Below are positions 11,641-21,181 of a stretch of DNA of 64,000 nt, piece by piece; positions within the stretch are counted from its first letter, which is position 1, and each line of letters starts with the position of its first letter. Origin of the DNA: Heliopora coerulea (Eukaryota > Cnidaria > Anthozoa > Scleralcyonacea > Helioporidae); assembly GCA_030142905.1 (NCBI GenBank), contig JASJOG010000427.1, positions 62,001 to 126,000 of the forward strand, written 5' to 3'. A program made the translations under genes and the position numbers. The notes beneath the pieces are model-generated. The model was given only the letters and a program-made list of their open reading frames with translations, was not told the DNA's origin and searched no databases.

Positions 11641-12220
11641 TATGCCAAACTTTTCCTGACAAATCACAAGTGCAACTTCGAGCTGTTAACCAACTTTAGC
11701 TCACAACACTTTGCTGCCATACATCAACTTTTACGTCTTAGACAAAACACATTTTGCAATCAAAGCTTAAAATACGAGGCAGTACTGGACTGCATAGAAG
11801 CATTGATCGCGAAGTTTTATTTAGCCTCAAAACAGCTTTTTTTTCTGGGATGTGAAAGTTGATGTGTGTTAACAAAGTGCTGTAAACTAAAATACATGTT
11901 AAGGCTCCATTTTTTCACTACAACATACTGGACAACTGTTTTCAGTTGCGTAATTCAATGTTGTGAGTTAAGTCAGTTCTGAAAGGGCTCAGCAGAGAAA
12001 AATGTGGTCAACAGAGCATTTTACATAGCAAAATAGTCATCGAAGTATTGGATAAATAAAAGAAGTTCGAACTGTCTAACGAAATTTAGTTTATTTAGGA
12101 ATAATGATAGTTTTATTCCATTATCTTTTGTACACTTCGGCATGCCACACAACCTTAAATCGACCATGCAACAGACTGGAGAAATATCTTGCGTAATTGA
12201 AATTTTATCCTCCTTAATGT
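11640..12220. repeat. Dispersed repeat, copy 1 (left part, split by hAT element)
   Basis: The sequence from about 11650 to 12220 (landmarks CACTTTGCTG, GATGTGTGTTAA, GAAAGGGCTCAG, AGAAGTTCGAACTGTC) is matched by 13975-14500 in the same order and orientation. The rest of copy 1 continues at 13763-13930, beyond the hAT insertion. Confidence 0.75.
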
Positions 12221-13762
12221 TAGTGCCGGATTAAAAACGGGAAACTTGGGGCACGTGCCCCTGGGCCCCCCACATAGAGGGTTGTATACAAAACAATAAT
12301 AGTCATAATATAACAGCTGTTCGAACAACAACAACAAAGACAACAATGTAAACAGCAATTACAACAACTTTAATAACAGTTACATAAATATTGAAATATT
12401 CTGAAACTGCACCTCGTGATCGACAGCAGCTAACACCAATGCAGTACAAATACATTTGTTCAATCACACGTTGTGGTTTGAAAGAGCCATAAAACCGATT
12501 GCGTGAAATCGAGTTGTTCACAAATATGCGCAGCTCCAGAGGAACAAACATCGGGCACGCGAGTATCCAAGTGGAGCGCAGAAACGATAGCAAACAACAC
12601 AAAAGAATGGTCGTATAAACTCTGTTGTTTAGAAGTCGAGAAGAATACAGGAAGTTCTAAATCAGCCAACTCATCGGCCACCGATATGCGTTCGGCATTA
12701 AGCCAGGATGACAATTTGAAACTAGTTGACTCGAAAATTGGTCAAGGAAAGGCATTATGAACAAAGCCTTTGTTTATATGCAGACGATTATCCTCAGGAA
12801 ACACAAGTTCTGGAACTTTGACTTCACAACAGCTATCATGCACCTCTGTGGAGTAAACAGCGATTGGCTTTATTATCGATAAACGTTCGCCTAGCCCTAA
12901 CTTCAGAAAAACGATTTCTGAGTCCCAGACCCGGATCGAACCCGAAGCCTCCTGATGAATGGTAAAACGCTCTAACCATTGAGCTACATTGACTCAGATG
13001 ACAAACGCACGTGCACGTACGAACGTATGTGCTGCTGTTCGATCCCCGTCTCAGGCACAGAAATCGTTTTTTGTGGTTAGGGCTTGAAAAATGTTCATCG
13101 ATCATCGATGATATCTCAAAGCTCTCACATCTACAATGTGTATCCACCAAACGATTGGTTAATTTAACAATTCTTTCAACGGACATGGATGTTTTGAAGA
13201 TCACTGAATGTGTATGAAGTTCTCATCGAATTTATAGCAGCCAAAACAAGAAAAAAATCGATTCAAATCAACGATATAGACACTGCAATGTCATATTAAT
13301 ATAGTATGACCAAATTGCCTATGCCATCAATCTATTGCCTTTCTCTGTGAGAGTTTGCACTTTTTTTTTAATATAGGTTAAAATTTATTTTACGTTGCCC
13401 ACTTACTCCTCGCCAGTTGAGAGAATTGTTCTTGGTGTAGCGCGAATATTTCTCATGTACGACTTTTATGCTAAATCTAACATCTTATAAAAATTAAATA
13501 GATTATATCATAGAGTCAAGTCCATTATACTGCTTTTATCGGAGTTAAACCACTGGTCCGCTGATCGTTTCCGGTACAATATATCGATAATCTCAATTTA
13601 CACGTATGGTTTTGGTGATCGCTTTGGGTTTCTATTCCCAAACAAAGCATCCTTAAAACACTTGTTATAAAATAAATGTATTATGATGTTGCTGTGTCCA
13701 AGAAAGGGGCCCCACAATACTAAGAGTTCCCCAAGGTCCCCCACAAGCTTAGTCCGTCACTG
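12221..13762. mobile_element. Non-autonomous hAT-like DNA transposon
   Basis: The left end TAGTGCCGGATTAA and the right end (reverse complement) CAGTGACGGACTAA are imperfect terminal inverted repeats followed by G/C-rich subterminal runs, as in hAT elements. The flanks CTTAATGT (12213-12220) and TCTAATGT (13763-13770) fit an 8-bp target-site duplication with two differences. The element interrupts a dispersed repeat whose uninterrupted paralogue is at 13975-14680, which confirms the boundaries independently. No transposase is visible in the 1.5 kb. Internally it carries an inverted pair of tRNA-like SINE arms (about 12870-13115). Confidence 0.7.
12870..13115. mobile_element. tRNA-derived foldback (SINE arms head to head) inside the hAT element
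   Basis: The left arm (minus) has GATCGAACCC and TAGCTCAATGG tRNA-box-like segments. The right arm (plus) has GTTCGATCCCCGTCTCAGGC, then CAGAAATCGTTTTT and TAGGGCTTGA. This is the same family as 30000-30440, but more diverged and shorter in the loop. Confidence 0.55.
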
Positions 13763-14680
13763 TCTAATGTATAATAGAATGGTGTTAATGGTCATCTGTT
13801 GGTGTTATAGAATGTCTCTTGATGCAAATGTTTGCATATCTACGCTAACAAAGTCACTTTCTATGCAAAAATGTCAATTGAAAGTGACAAAAGCGTAAAT
13901 GATTGTCGATTCAATAAAATGAGTGTCTTTTTGCTGGTAATGACCAGCAAAAAGTGTATTACATTTTCTCATCATACCACAATTTTCCAGACAAATATAA
14001 CTTCCAGCTGTTTACCAACTTTAGATGACAGCACTTTGCTAACACATATCAACGTTTACATCTTAGAAAAAACATATTTTGCAATCAAAGCTAAAAATAC
14101 ATGGCAGTACTTGATTACTTTATTTAGCCGCGTTTTATTTTTTTTCTAGGACGTGAAAGTTGATGTGTGTTAATAAATTACTTTGAACTAAAGTACACAT
14201 TAAGAATTCATTTTGACCCTGCTACAGACTGGACAACTGTCTTCAGTCGCATAATTCAATGTTGTCAGTTAGGGCTGTTCTGAAAGGGCTCAGTAAAGCA
14301 GGACGTAGTCAGTAGTGGAATTGACATCGAAATATTGGGGAAATAAAAGAAGTTCGAACTGTCAAACGGAATACAGTTTATGTACTATTATGATAGTCTT
14401 ATTCCATTATCTTTTATGCTATTCGGAATTCCACATAACCTTAAATCAACCGTGCAACAGACCGGAGAAATATCTGGCGTATTTGAAATTTTGTTCTCCC
14501 TAATGTATAGTAGAATGGTGCTAACGATCGCCTGTTGTCGCTTTAGTATGCCCTTTGATGCAAATGGTCGCGTGTTTACGCTAATGTCACTTTCTATGCA
14601 AAAAAAAAGAATGTTAATTCAAAGCAACAAAAGTGCTAATGAATATGGATTGAATAAAATGAATGTCTTTTTGCGTTAAC
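13763..14680. repeat. Dispersed repeat: right part of copy 1 and whole of copy 2
   Basis: 13763-13930 and 14490-14675 share AATAGAATGGTG, CTTTGATGCAAATG, GTCACTTTCTATGC and AATAAAATGA.TGTCTTTTTG in the same order, completing the duplication described for 11640-12220. No convincing coding region. Confidence 0.7.
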
Positions 14681-15144
14681 GTGTTTGACGTTGATGTTAA
14701 TGATAGTATATTTTCTATTAATGAACAGTGAAAGGTGTAGATAAGGAGGTGAAACCAGCTCCTTATAACTCCATAAACGTTGGTATGGTAAAATGTGGCA
14801 CAATCAAGGCCAATTCACCACGTGTAAGTCTGTAAGTTGTTCCAGTAAAAGTCAGCACTCCAGGTAGCAATCGAGTGGTCGAGACTTATGCTTTCTTAGA
14901 TATTAAATCCGATACGGCGATGTGCTTAGCGAATTTGGTCGATGAGCTAGAAGTCGAAACCGCGCCTGTCAATTTCGTTTTGTCATCCATGGCCGGCGAT
15001 TAACCAAGAACAAGCCAACATTTAACTCTGAACATCACTGGTATAACCACGGGAAAGGGAGTGCGATTAGAAAAGGTGTGGACAACCGATCACTTACCCG
15101 TTACAAAGGAAAGTATTGCAACCCCACGTGATTTATGGGACTGG
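14681..15144. other. No recognisable gene
   Basis: A plus-strand stretch around 14840-15110 (VPVKVSTPGSNRVVETYAFL, then DIKSDTAMCLANLVDELEVE in a broken frame) resembles the aspartic-protease/DUF1759 region of BEL/Pao retrotransposon polyproteins. It is too short and frame-broken to annotate firmly. Confidence 0.3.
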
Positions 15145-15248
15145 CTGTATCTATCTATCTATCTATCTATCTATCCATCTATCCATCTATCCATCTATCC
15201 ATCTATCCATCCATCTATCCATCTATCCATCCATCTATCCATCTATCC

Positions 15249-15322
<74 letters not shown>

Positions 15323-15345
15323 ATATATATATATATATACTGTAT
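15145..15345. repeat. (TATC)n/(CATC)n microsatellite ending in (TA)n
   Basis: Tetranucleotide array of ATCT/ATCC units followed by a short TA run. Long Ser-Ile-Tyr-Leu reading frames here are repeat artefacts. Confidence 0.95.
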
Positions 15346-15419
15346 ATATAGACAAATATAGACAAATATATCTTGAGTGAAACCATATACAGGCAGAGTG
15401 CTCGATACCAAAGTAGAGC

Positions 15420-15522
15420 AAAATATGAGAGAAGTGAGAGACAAAACTCGGATTACTTCAGTATTTGTCATTATTAAAAAGTTCGATGAAGTAATCCGAG
15501 TTTTGTCTCTCACTTCTCTCAT

Positions 15523-15525
<3 letters not shown>
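15420..15525. repeat. Short palindrome (about 41-bp arms)
   Basis: ATGAGAGAAGTGAGAGACAA at about 15424 is repeated in inverse at 15500-15525, with arms through AACTCGGATTACTTC and a 27-nt loop. It is flanked by (TA)n and resembles terminal hairpins of PLE-type elements. Confidence 0.8.
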
Positions 15526-15534
<9 letters not shown>

Positions 15535-15564
<30 letters not shown>

Positions 15565-15619
15565 CCTTCGTCAAAATTGTTCATTTATAATAAGCAGTCG
15601 AGTGAAAATGCCATAATGT

Positions 15620-15665
<46 letters not shown>
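15535..15665. repeat. (TA)n tracts
   Basis: Two TA dinucleotide runs (about 15532-15562 and 15626-15662) flank a short unique segment. Confidence 0.9.
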
Positions 15666-15667
<2 letters not shown>

Positions 15668-15835
15668 CTTAGTTTAAAAACTTTATTTGCTTAAAATAAA
15701 CCAACGTTTGAGGGATCCTCCCCGAAAAAGACGTTGGCAGAACATATGCTGTACCTTGACAAAGGGGCAGGATCCTCGAAACTCTGGTTTCTTTTAAGCA
15801 AATAAAGTTTTTAAACTGAGTTCTTGATCAATATT
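15663..15835. repeat. Foldback repeat
   Basis: TAGTTTAAAAACTTTATTTGC near 15670 pairs with GCAAATAAAGTTTTTAAACTG near 15797-15822, and GGATCCTCCCCG with GGCAGGATCC further in. It is a small palindromic repeat with no coding capacity. Confidence 0.75.
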
Positions 15836-15884
15836 TAATATTTTACTTGGTTAGTGAAAGGGTTCTGATTTACTTAAGTATATA

Positions 15885-15965
15885 TATACATACATACATA
15901 CATACATACATACATACACACACACATACATACATACATACATACATACATACATACATACATAC
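15885..15965. repeat. (CATA)n microsatellite
   Basis: ACATACATACAT units with a short interruption of CA dinucleotides. Confidence 0.95.
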
Positions 15966-16479
15966 ACCCGATTGCAAAATGGTTATCCAAAGAAAGATAG
16001 ATATTCACATATTTTATTAAAAATTCAAATTATGTAAAACGCGTACTGTCGTAGGTAGCTGTTTACGCTACATGATTTTGTTCAGAGGGAGATTATAATT
16101 TCACTTCTAGAAATATCCATCAGTATTTACTGGATTAAAATAATCACTTAACTCTACAGTTATCTGATGACAACATACCTTTCTTGGTGGCTAAAAACAG
16201 AAAGGCATCAACTGCCAAATTCCAAACAACGCATTTCTTTGAAAATTTCAAATGCTCACTCCAATAAAATATTAGTGATTATAATCCCAGTAAAATATAT
16301 AGGGGGAGTAAAGTCGACTTTCCACTAAGCGGAATAGAATTTTTCATTGTTTTTCGAGCTATCTGGTCGAACTAATTTAGACGAATAAAAGCTCCACTTC
16401 GTGAGCAAAGAACGCCGTTTTCACTGTTTCAATTATGTGTATACCTGATCGCGCTTCATCTATATTTTTACTTGTTTAG

Positions 16480-16633
16480 TATGTTTATATATATATATAT
16501 ATATATATATGTAGATGTAGCTGTTTGGTCTCTGGAGAGAAGAGTGCTCAATACAAAGGTGTAGAGCTTTGATAGTCTATTAAGTTATAGCTTTGAGCAA
16601 CTGTGTTTCACGCTTACGAAGCTATAACTTAAT

Positions 16634-16680
<47 letters not shown>
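16480..16680. repeat. PLE-type foldback remnant with (TA)n ends
   Basis: TAGTCTATTAAGTTATAGCTT (16573) is repeated in inverse as AAGCTATAACTTAATAGACTA (16618). The adjoining segment GTGCTCAATACAAAGGTG matches the inverse of 52670-52690, linking it to the foldback at 52255-52720. A GTAAGCGTGAAACAC piece of a hammerhead core is present on the minus strand, but the CTGATGA half has been lost. Confidence 0.6.
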
Positions 16681-16682
<2 letters not shown>

Positions 16683-16685
16683 ACA

Positions 16686-17066
16686 AACATATTAGCACCT
16701 TCCTTCAAATGCTCTGTTATAAGGTGACAAATATTGATGAAAGAAATGTCGAGTGCCTATATACCTCGACTTTTTTTAAGACCCAACCCGGACCTCTAGA
16801 GAAAATGTTACTTGGGTCTTCCGGCTGGGAATCAAACCCGCGACCCCGCGAATCTAGTGCGATGCTATGCCAACTGAGCTACGGAGGCCGTTGCCGAAAG
16901 CATGGAAACGATTTCACTATTTATGAGGTAGGCCCACCGATTAAGTGACGAGAATATTCAGAAACATATTAGCACCTTCCTTCAAATGCTTTATTATAAG
17001 TTGACAAATATTGATGGAGGAAATATCGAGTGCTCATATACCTCTACTTTTTAAGACCTAACCTGC
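16686..17066. repeat. Direct repeats of about 105 bp flanking a tRNA-like segment
   Basis: AACATATTAGCACCTTCCTT with the following 90 bases occurs at 16687 and again at 16963, about 276 bp apart. The tRNA-like sequence at 16816-16889 lies between the copies. Confidence 0.75.
16816..16889 (-). mobile_element. tRNA-derived SINE head (tRNA-like)
   Basis: The minus strand reads GGCCTCCGTAGCTCAGTTGG, then a CTAGATTCGCG loop, then CGCGGGTTTGATTCCCAGCC. The A-box and B-box elements are well spaced. The acceptor-stem ends pair imperfectly and the sequence is embedded in a repeat, so I read it as a SINE head rather than a functional tRNA gene. Confidence 0.5.
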
Positions 17067-17084
17067 CCACCTCGTCAATAGTGA

Positions 17085-17089
17085 AGGTG

Positions 17090-17155
<66 letters not shown>
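17085..17155. repeat. (TA)n / (TATATG)n microsatellite
   Basis: TA dinucleotide run followed by TATATG hexamers. Confidence 0.9.
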
Positions 17156-17691
17156 ATGTACATCATTTCATGTGATCGAGTGTAAATGCCGTGCCAACTA
17201 TTCATTGAGTAACATCGCATACGTCGCTTGCTCATTATACCAATTTTGACCTGTCAGGAATTGGACTCTAAATGCGCTATATTTAGATGTTGTACCTGTA
17301 TACAACCAAAGCTATAAAAGGACAGAAGCAAGTGCTGAAGACTTTAATTCCTAACATTCTTAGGACTTTGAACCTCATATAATCGTGAATAAAATAGATT
17401 AATGGATAGTTACAAATGAGACTTTGGATGGTGACAACTGCGAACGTACAAACAAATTGGGAATAAAAAACTGCGAAAACTAAAGTGTGGAATTCGTTCT
17501 TAGAGGCGGAACAATTCTCCATACAATCTTTGACGTGTGAATTATCCTTTTCTTTTTTCCCTTGTACCCTCGTTTTTGTGTCGTTCTCTCATTTGTCCTT
17601 TTTGAATCTAGGTGGGCGATATATTGGACCCTTGGGGTTAAAGAGCTAATAATATTCCATACTGAGGAACGCTTACTTCAATTCTACCAAA

Positions 17692-17697
17692 TTTATT
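17692..17697 (-). promoter_or_regulatory. Poly(A) signal of the Death-domain/kinase gene
   Basis: The minus strand reads AATAAA about 85 nt after the kinase stop codon, a normal distance for a short 3' UTR. It is the first canonical hexamer downstream. Confidence 0.55.
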
Positions 17698-17781
17698 GAT
17701 TAGTTTAGCAAATGTTTTGACAGCAATTTTTGATTTACATTACCAGTTAAACTATACCTCACAGGTTTGAATACAACTAAC

Positions 17782-18698
17782 TTAACAGTTCTCATAAGAT
17801 TTTTCATTAATGTAAGAGTGTCTTAATGCTTCTTCCACATATGGTCGCTCATTAATATTGCTGGACAGCATCCATGAAATCAGATCACGTGCTTTGTTGT
17901 TGTTGATTTTGTGTAAGTTAACTGGATTTCCGTCAACCAAATTTCTGTTTCGATCTAATACGTCGCCATAGGGATGGCCACCTTTCGTTAAAACATAAAA
18001 ACTGATCATTCCCATTACTTGAACATCGGATTTCCGTTTAAACTTCACTTTTCCACTTTCCGCATCAGGTACAAAAGACTCTCTAGATAACCAGTAGGCC
18101 GTTCCTTGGGGATTAGTGGTTAGTGTTGTCACTTCAGCGCTTAGTTCTCTGCTTAGCCCAAAGTCCGCTAGTCGCATGTGACCTTCTGCATCGACCAGGA
18201 TGTTAGTTGGCTTCAGGTCCATGTGTAGGACTTTCTTTTGTCCATTATGAAGGGCATCGAGGCCTGTTAACAGTTCCTTTATAATGACTGGACCATTCTT
18301 ATCTAGCACGTCTTGATTTTGTGATTCCACGTACTCTTCTAACGTCATTTCACACAGATCAACAACCAGATAGGAAAAAGTTTCCTCCCATTCAAAATGT
18401 CGATACCTCACAATATGCTCTGAATTTTCTGTACTTAGAGATTTCAACAATCTTCTTTCTTTTTCCGACATGGAAGCACATTCATCGGACAACATGCGTT
18501 TTACTGCAACTTCTGTCCCATCTTCCCACAGTCCAATGTAGACAGATGTGCCATGGCATCCTCTACCAATAATAAACTCTTTGTCAAAGCAAGCTCGGGC
18601 AGGTCCTACTTTTTTAATCTTCCCAACAGGAATTTTCATTAGTTTCAAAAACTTGCCACGATGTTTCACGGATTTCTCGGTCCATAACAATTCAGCTC
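17782..18698 (-). CDS. Terminal exon: IRE1-like protein kinase domain, no RNase domain
   Basis: A splice acceptor (TATTCTTAG) precedes this exon at 18699. It opens in phase 1 and runs to a stop. Numbering from the first Met (18690), an N-lobe has glycine loop GRGCHG (42-47), VAVKRM with Lys64, and a likely alpha-C Glu in the EKERR helix. The C-lobe has HMDLKPTN (156-163) and DFG (176-178), then GTAYWLSRE in place of the APE region, then the SDVQVMG..FYVLTKGGHPYG block. That last block and HIVRYRHFE are typical of IRE1 (ERN) kinases. The catalytic loop is HMD rather than HRD; Asp158, Asn163 and Lys64 remain, so activity is possible but unproven. The protein stops right after helix I (HSYINEKSYENC), where IRE1 would continue into its KEN ribonuclease domain, so this is kinase only. 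Upstream small exons and the Death-domain exon splice into it in the same phase. A member of a cnidarian IRE1-like kinase expansion is my best reading. Confidence 0.85.
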
Positions 18699-18824
18699 CT
18701 AAGAATATTCAATTTAGTACTCACATTACAGTCGAGAAGAAACTCCTCTGTTTATAGTAAATATTTTGGTTGCTCCTATAAACGACAGTTAAACAGTTTT
18801 GAATCTACTGCCATGGCCGTACAA

Positions 18825-19590
18825 AGCAGGGGGGCTCGGGGGGGCTGGTACCCCCCTTTTTTCAGGATAAGGAGCCTAAGCCCCCCTAAAAATTCGGTAT
18901 CAAAGCACGTGAATTAGTGGTTTGTAACTTACTGGTAAGCATTGATTCTTAATTCTTTTGAAAATTGTGATAAACGTTAGTTATTCGTCAAACGTTAAAG
19001 AGATTACCAAAAGTAGTTGCACTGACGTATTTCGAGATGTACATTTCCTGGGGTTCTTTAGTCTTTAGTGATTGTTACTCTTCAAATTAAAATCCCGGTA
19101 ACATTTTCCATAGCAAAAGACAAAAGTAAACGCCTCCCGTCAAGTAGTTTCTTTTCAATAATACTATTTAAAAGATGAAAAAACTAAAAAATGGAGATAA
19201 CCTAGATTTTAACCAGAATTACTGTAAGATAAGTTTAGTGGATGTAGATTTAAAGTAAATTGCGGAGACGTGTTGCGTCCAGTTCGTTAGCTTTATAGAT
19301 ACACCAGTGCAACTACAGCAGCTTTAGAAAACTGGTCAGATATTGTCTAAAAGGGTTGATGATTGACTAAAATTATGTTGCTTTTGATAGTAATATTTTG
19401 TGGTTAAACCGCCCTTAAAATGCAGGAGATCGCATTTAAGCGTAAATGAAAATTCAAAATTTGCCGGGGGACCATGCCCCCCGGACCCACCTAGAGGGCT
19501 CTCGCGCCTTCAGCGCTGGGACAGTCCCCTTTACCTTGGACATGTTCCTACGGCAGTGTATACTACAATCTCGTTTTTCAAGTGAGCTCA
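18825..19590. mobile_element. hAT-like element remnant with G/C-rich ends
   Basis: The left edge (GCAGGGGGGCTCGGGGGGGC, then TACCCCCC) and the right edge (GGGGGACCATGCCCCCCGGA, then CTAGAGGGCTCTCGCGCC) are G/C-rich subterminal blocks of the kind seen in hAT elements, in otherwise AT-rich DNA. Clear terminal inverted repeats and a target-site duplication were not found. It lies in the intron just upstream of the kinase exon. Confidence 0.35.
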
Positions 19591-19599
19591 AGAGGTAGT

Positions 19600-21180
19600 C
19601 AAGTTACAGTAACACGATAGTTCCAGCAACGTTCACGTCGAAACATTTGTATTTTGTTTTCGTGCAAGGCAATTAAGAATACCGTTTACTTTACGGGTCT
19701 AATTTATTTTCGAAAATTTCATTTTCTGCTGCGCTTAAGCCTTCGCTTTGTTTTTTCTTTTAAAATAAGTGAATATTATAAGTGACACAAAACTATTATG
19801 AATACTTTTACCAGTAATATATTTCGGGGTGATTGACAATTTATTAATGCTGTTGGCCCCGTTTGCTTAAAATATATTTTTGCTTATAGGACTGAAATTA
19901 AAGAGTCGTAACTTGAAAGGGAATTTGACCAATTTTTTTCCCTGTATTGGTTGACGATAGGTAATGCCAGCGACAAGGAAATGAGTACTTCCAGCGTTGA
20001 CGCTCACTCCAGATTACACGGAGTTTTCTCCGCTATGTTTCCAAAATGAAGGAACATTTTTCCAAGAAGTCCAAAATCAAAAATACAGCGTTTTAATTGG
20101 CACTTTGATTTCGCACCGCTTTGTAAGACGAATCCTTTTGAATTAAGACTTTTGATGGATTATTAAGACGTTCACGTATTAATTATTAGGATTTATTTGT
20201 TGGGAATGGTATTACCTTTACTTCTTTCCATCCCGAATCCAACCCTCATTTAACTCTAGTCAACGATTGACGACTTCACTCGTCAAGAGGAAAATTCTCG
20301 GGCCGAAAAAGGTTGAATTGATATGAATTACTCATTCGTGAGGAACTTTTGTTGCAACTTTTAGAAGGAACACACCTCCGAAAGTAGGAGGAAATTTTAA
20401 TTTTCGCAATTGCGCTTCACCCTTGTGACTCTTTTACATCACAATTCTCTAAGTTTCACATCAAAGAAAATAAAAATACATACAGAAAAAGATCCTAAAA
20501 ATATTAAAAGTACGAAAAAGAACACTGTCAATTAAATGCTTTGTTTACACAAAAACCAAACAGAAAAGAATGGATGTTATTTCCAATTTTAATTATAGTT
20601 GAATAGGTCTTTGAGATATTAATTGCTCAAAAAATATTTATGTCCAGTTGGTTCTAAGCCAGCTATTTATCGACGTATTAAAGTCATCGTTTAAGGTGGC
20701 ACCTGAATCCAAGGTTTCTCAGGTGCAATCTCGCTTAAAGAATTGAATGTTTTACTCATGCATAAGGGAGATTGCACCACCCAAACCACCCGCCTCAGAA
20801 CCCCCTTCTATATTCTACTGATGTGTATGGTTTCGTCGATTGGAAAGTTGGTGAAATAAGAATAGATATCAAAACTGACGATGAGTAGATGTCAGGAATG
20901 AAAACTCGTGTTAACAAAACAAAAGGAATCTGCCGGAATCGGGGCAAAAAACAGTTGAGAAATTTGTTGCAACCATTTTTTAGGACCTGCGTGAAAACCA
21001 CTATTGTGATCGAAGCATCCTCAATAAAGATTGTTATTATTATTTATACTACAAAGCAGTAGACTAGTTGTCTGCAAAAATGTCTACTGTCTGTAAAATC
21101 GCTTATTTTAACTGAAACAGATTATTTCAGTAAAGTTAGGTCGCCGTGTCCTATGGTACACCTTTGTTAATATCAACATA
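19600..21180. other. Intronic DNA with no recognisable gene
   Basis: No coding family seen. A short inverted pair (GGCACCTGAATCC... and GTTTCTCAGGTGC, about 20697-20730) and an AATAAAGATTGTTATTATT sequence at about 21025 suggest the 3' tail of an old retroelement copy. Confidence 0.35.
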
Positions 21181-21181
21181 T

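Noticed and set aside
15061..15380. Overlapping frames of about 80-96 codons rich in Ser, Ile, Tyr and Leu
   Set aside because: They are read directly from the TATC/CATC microsatellite in three frames; none has a domain or unique sequence.
16816..16889. Functional tRNA gene
   Set aside because: The boxes are good but acceptor-stem pairing is imperfect and the sequence is embedded in a dispersed repeat; the other tRNA-like segments (30.0, 35.0, 55.5 kb) are likewise SINE parts.
17782..18690. Kinase frame as a stand-alone gene starting at Met 18690
   Set aside because: An acceptor TTAG at 18699-18702 is in frame with the upstream cassette exons, so the first Met is internal.
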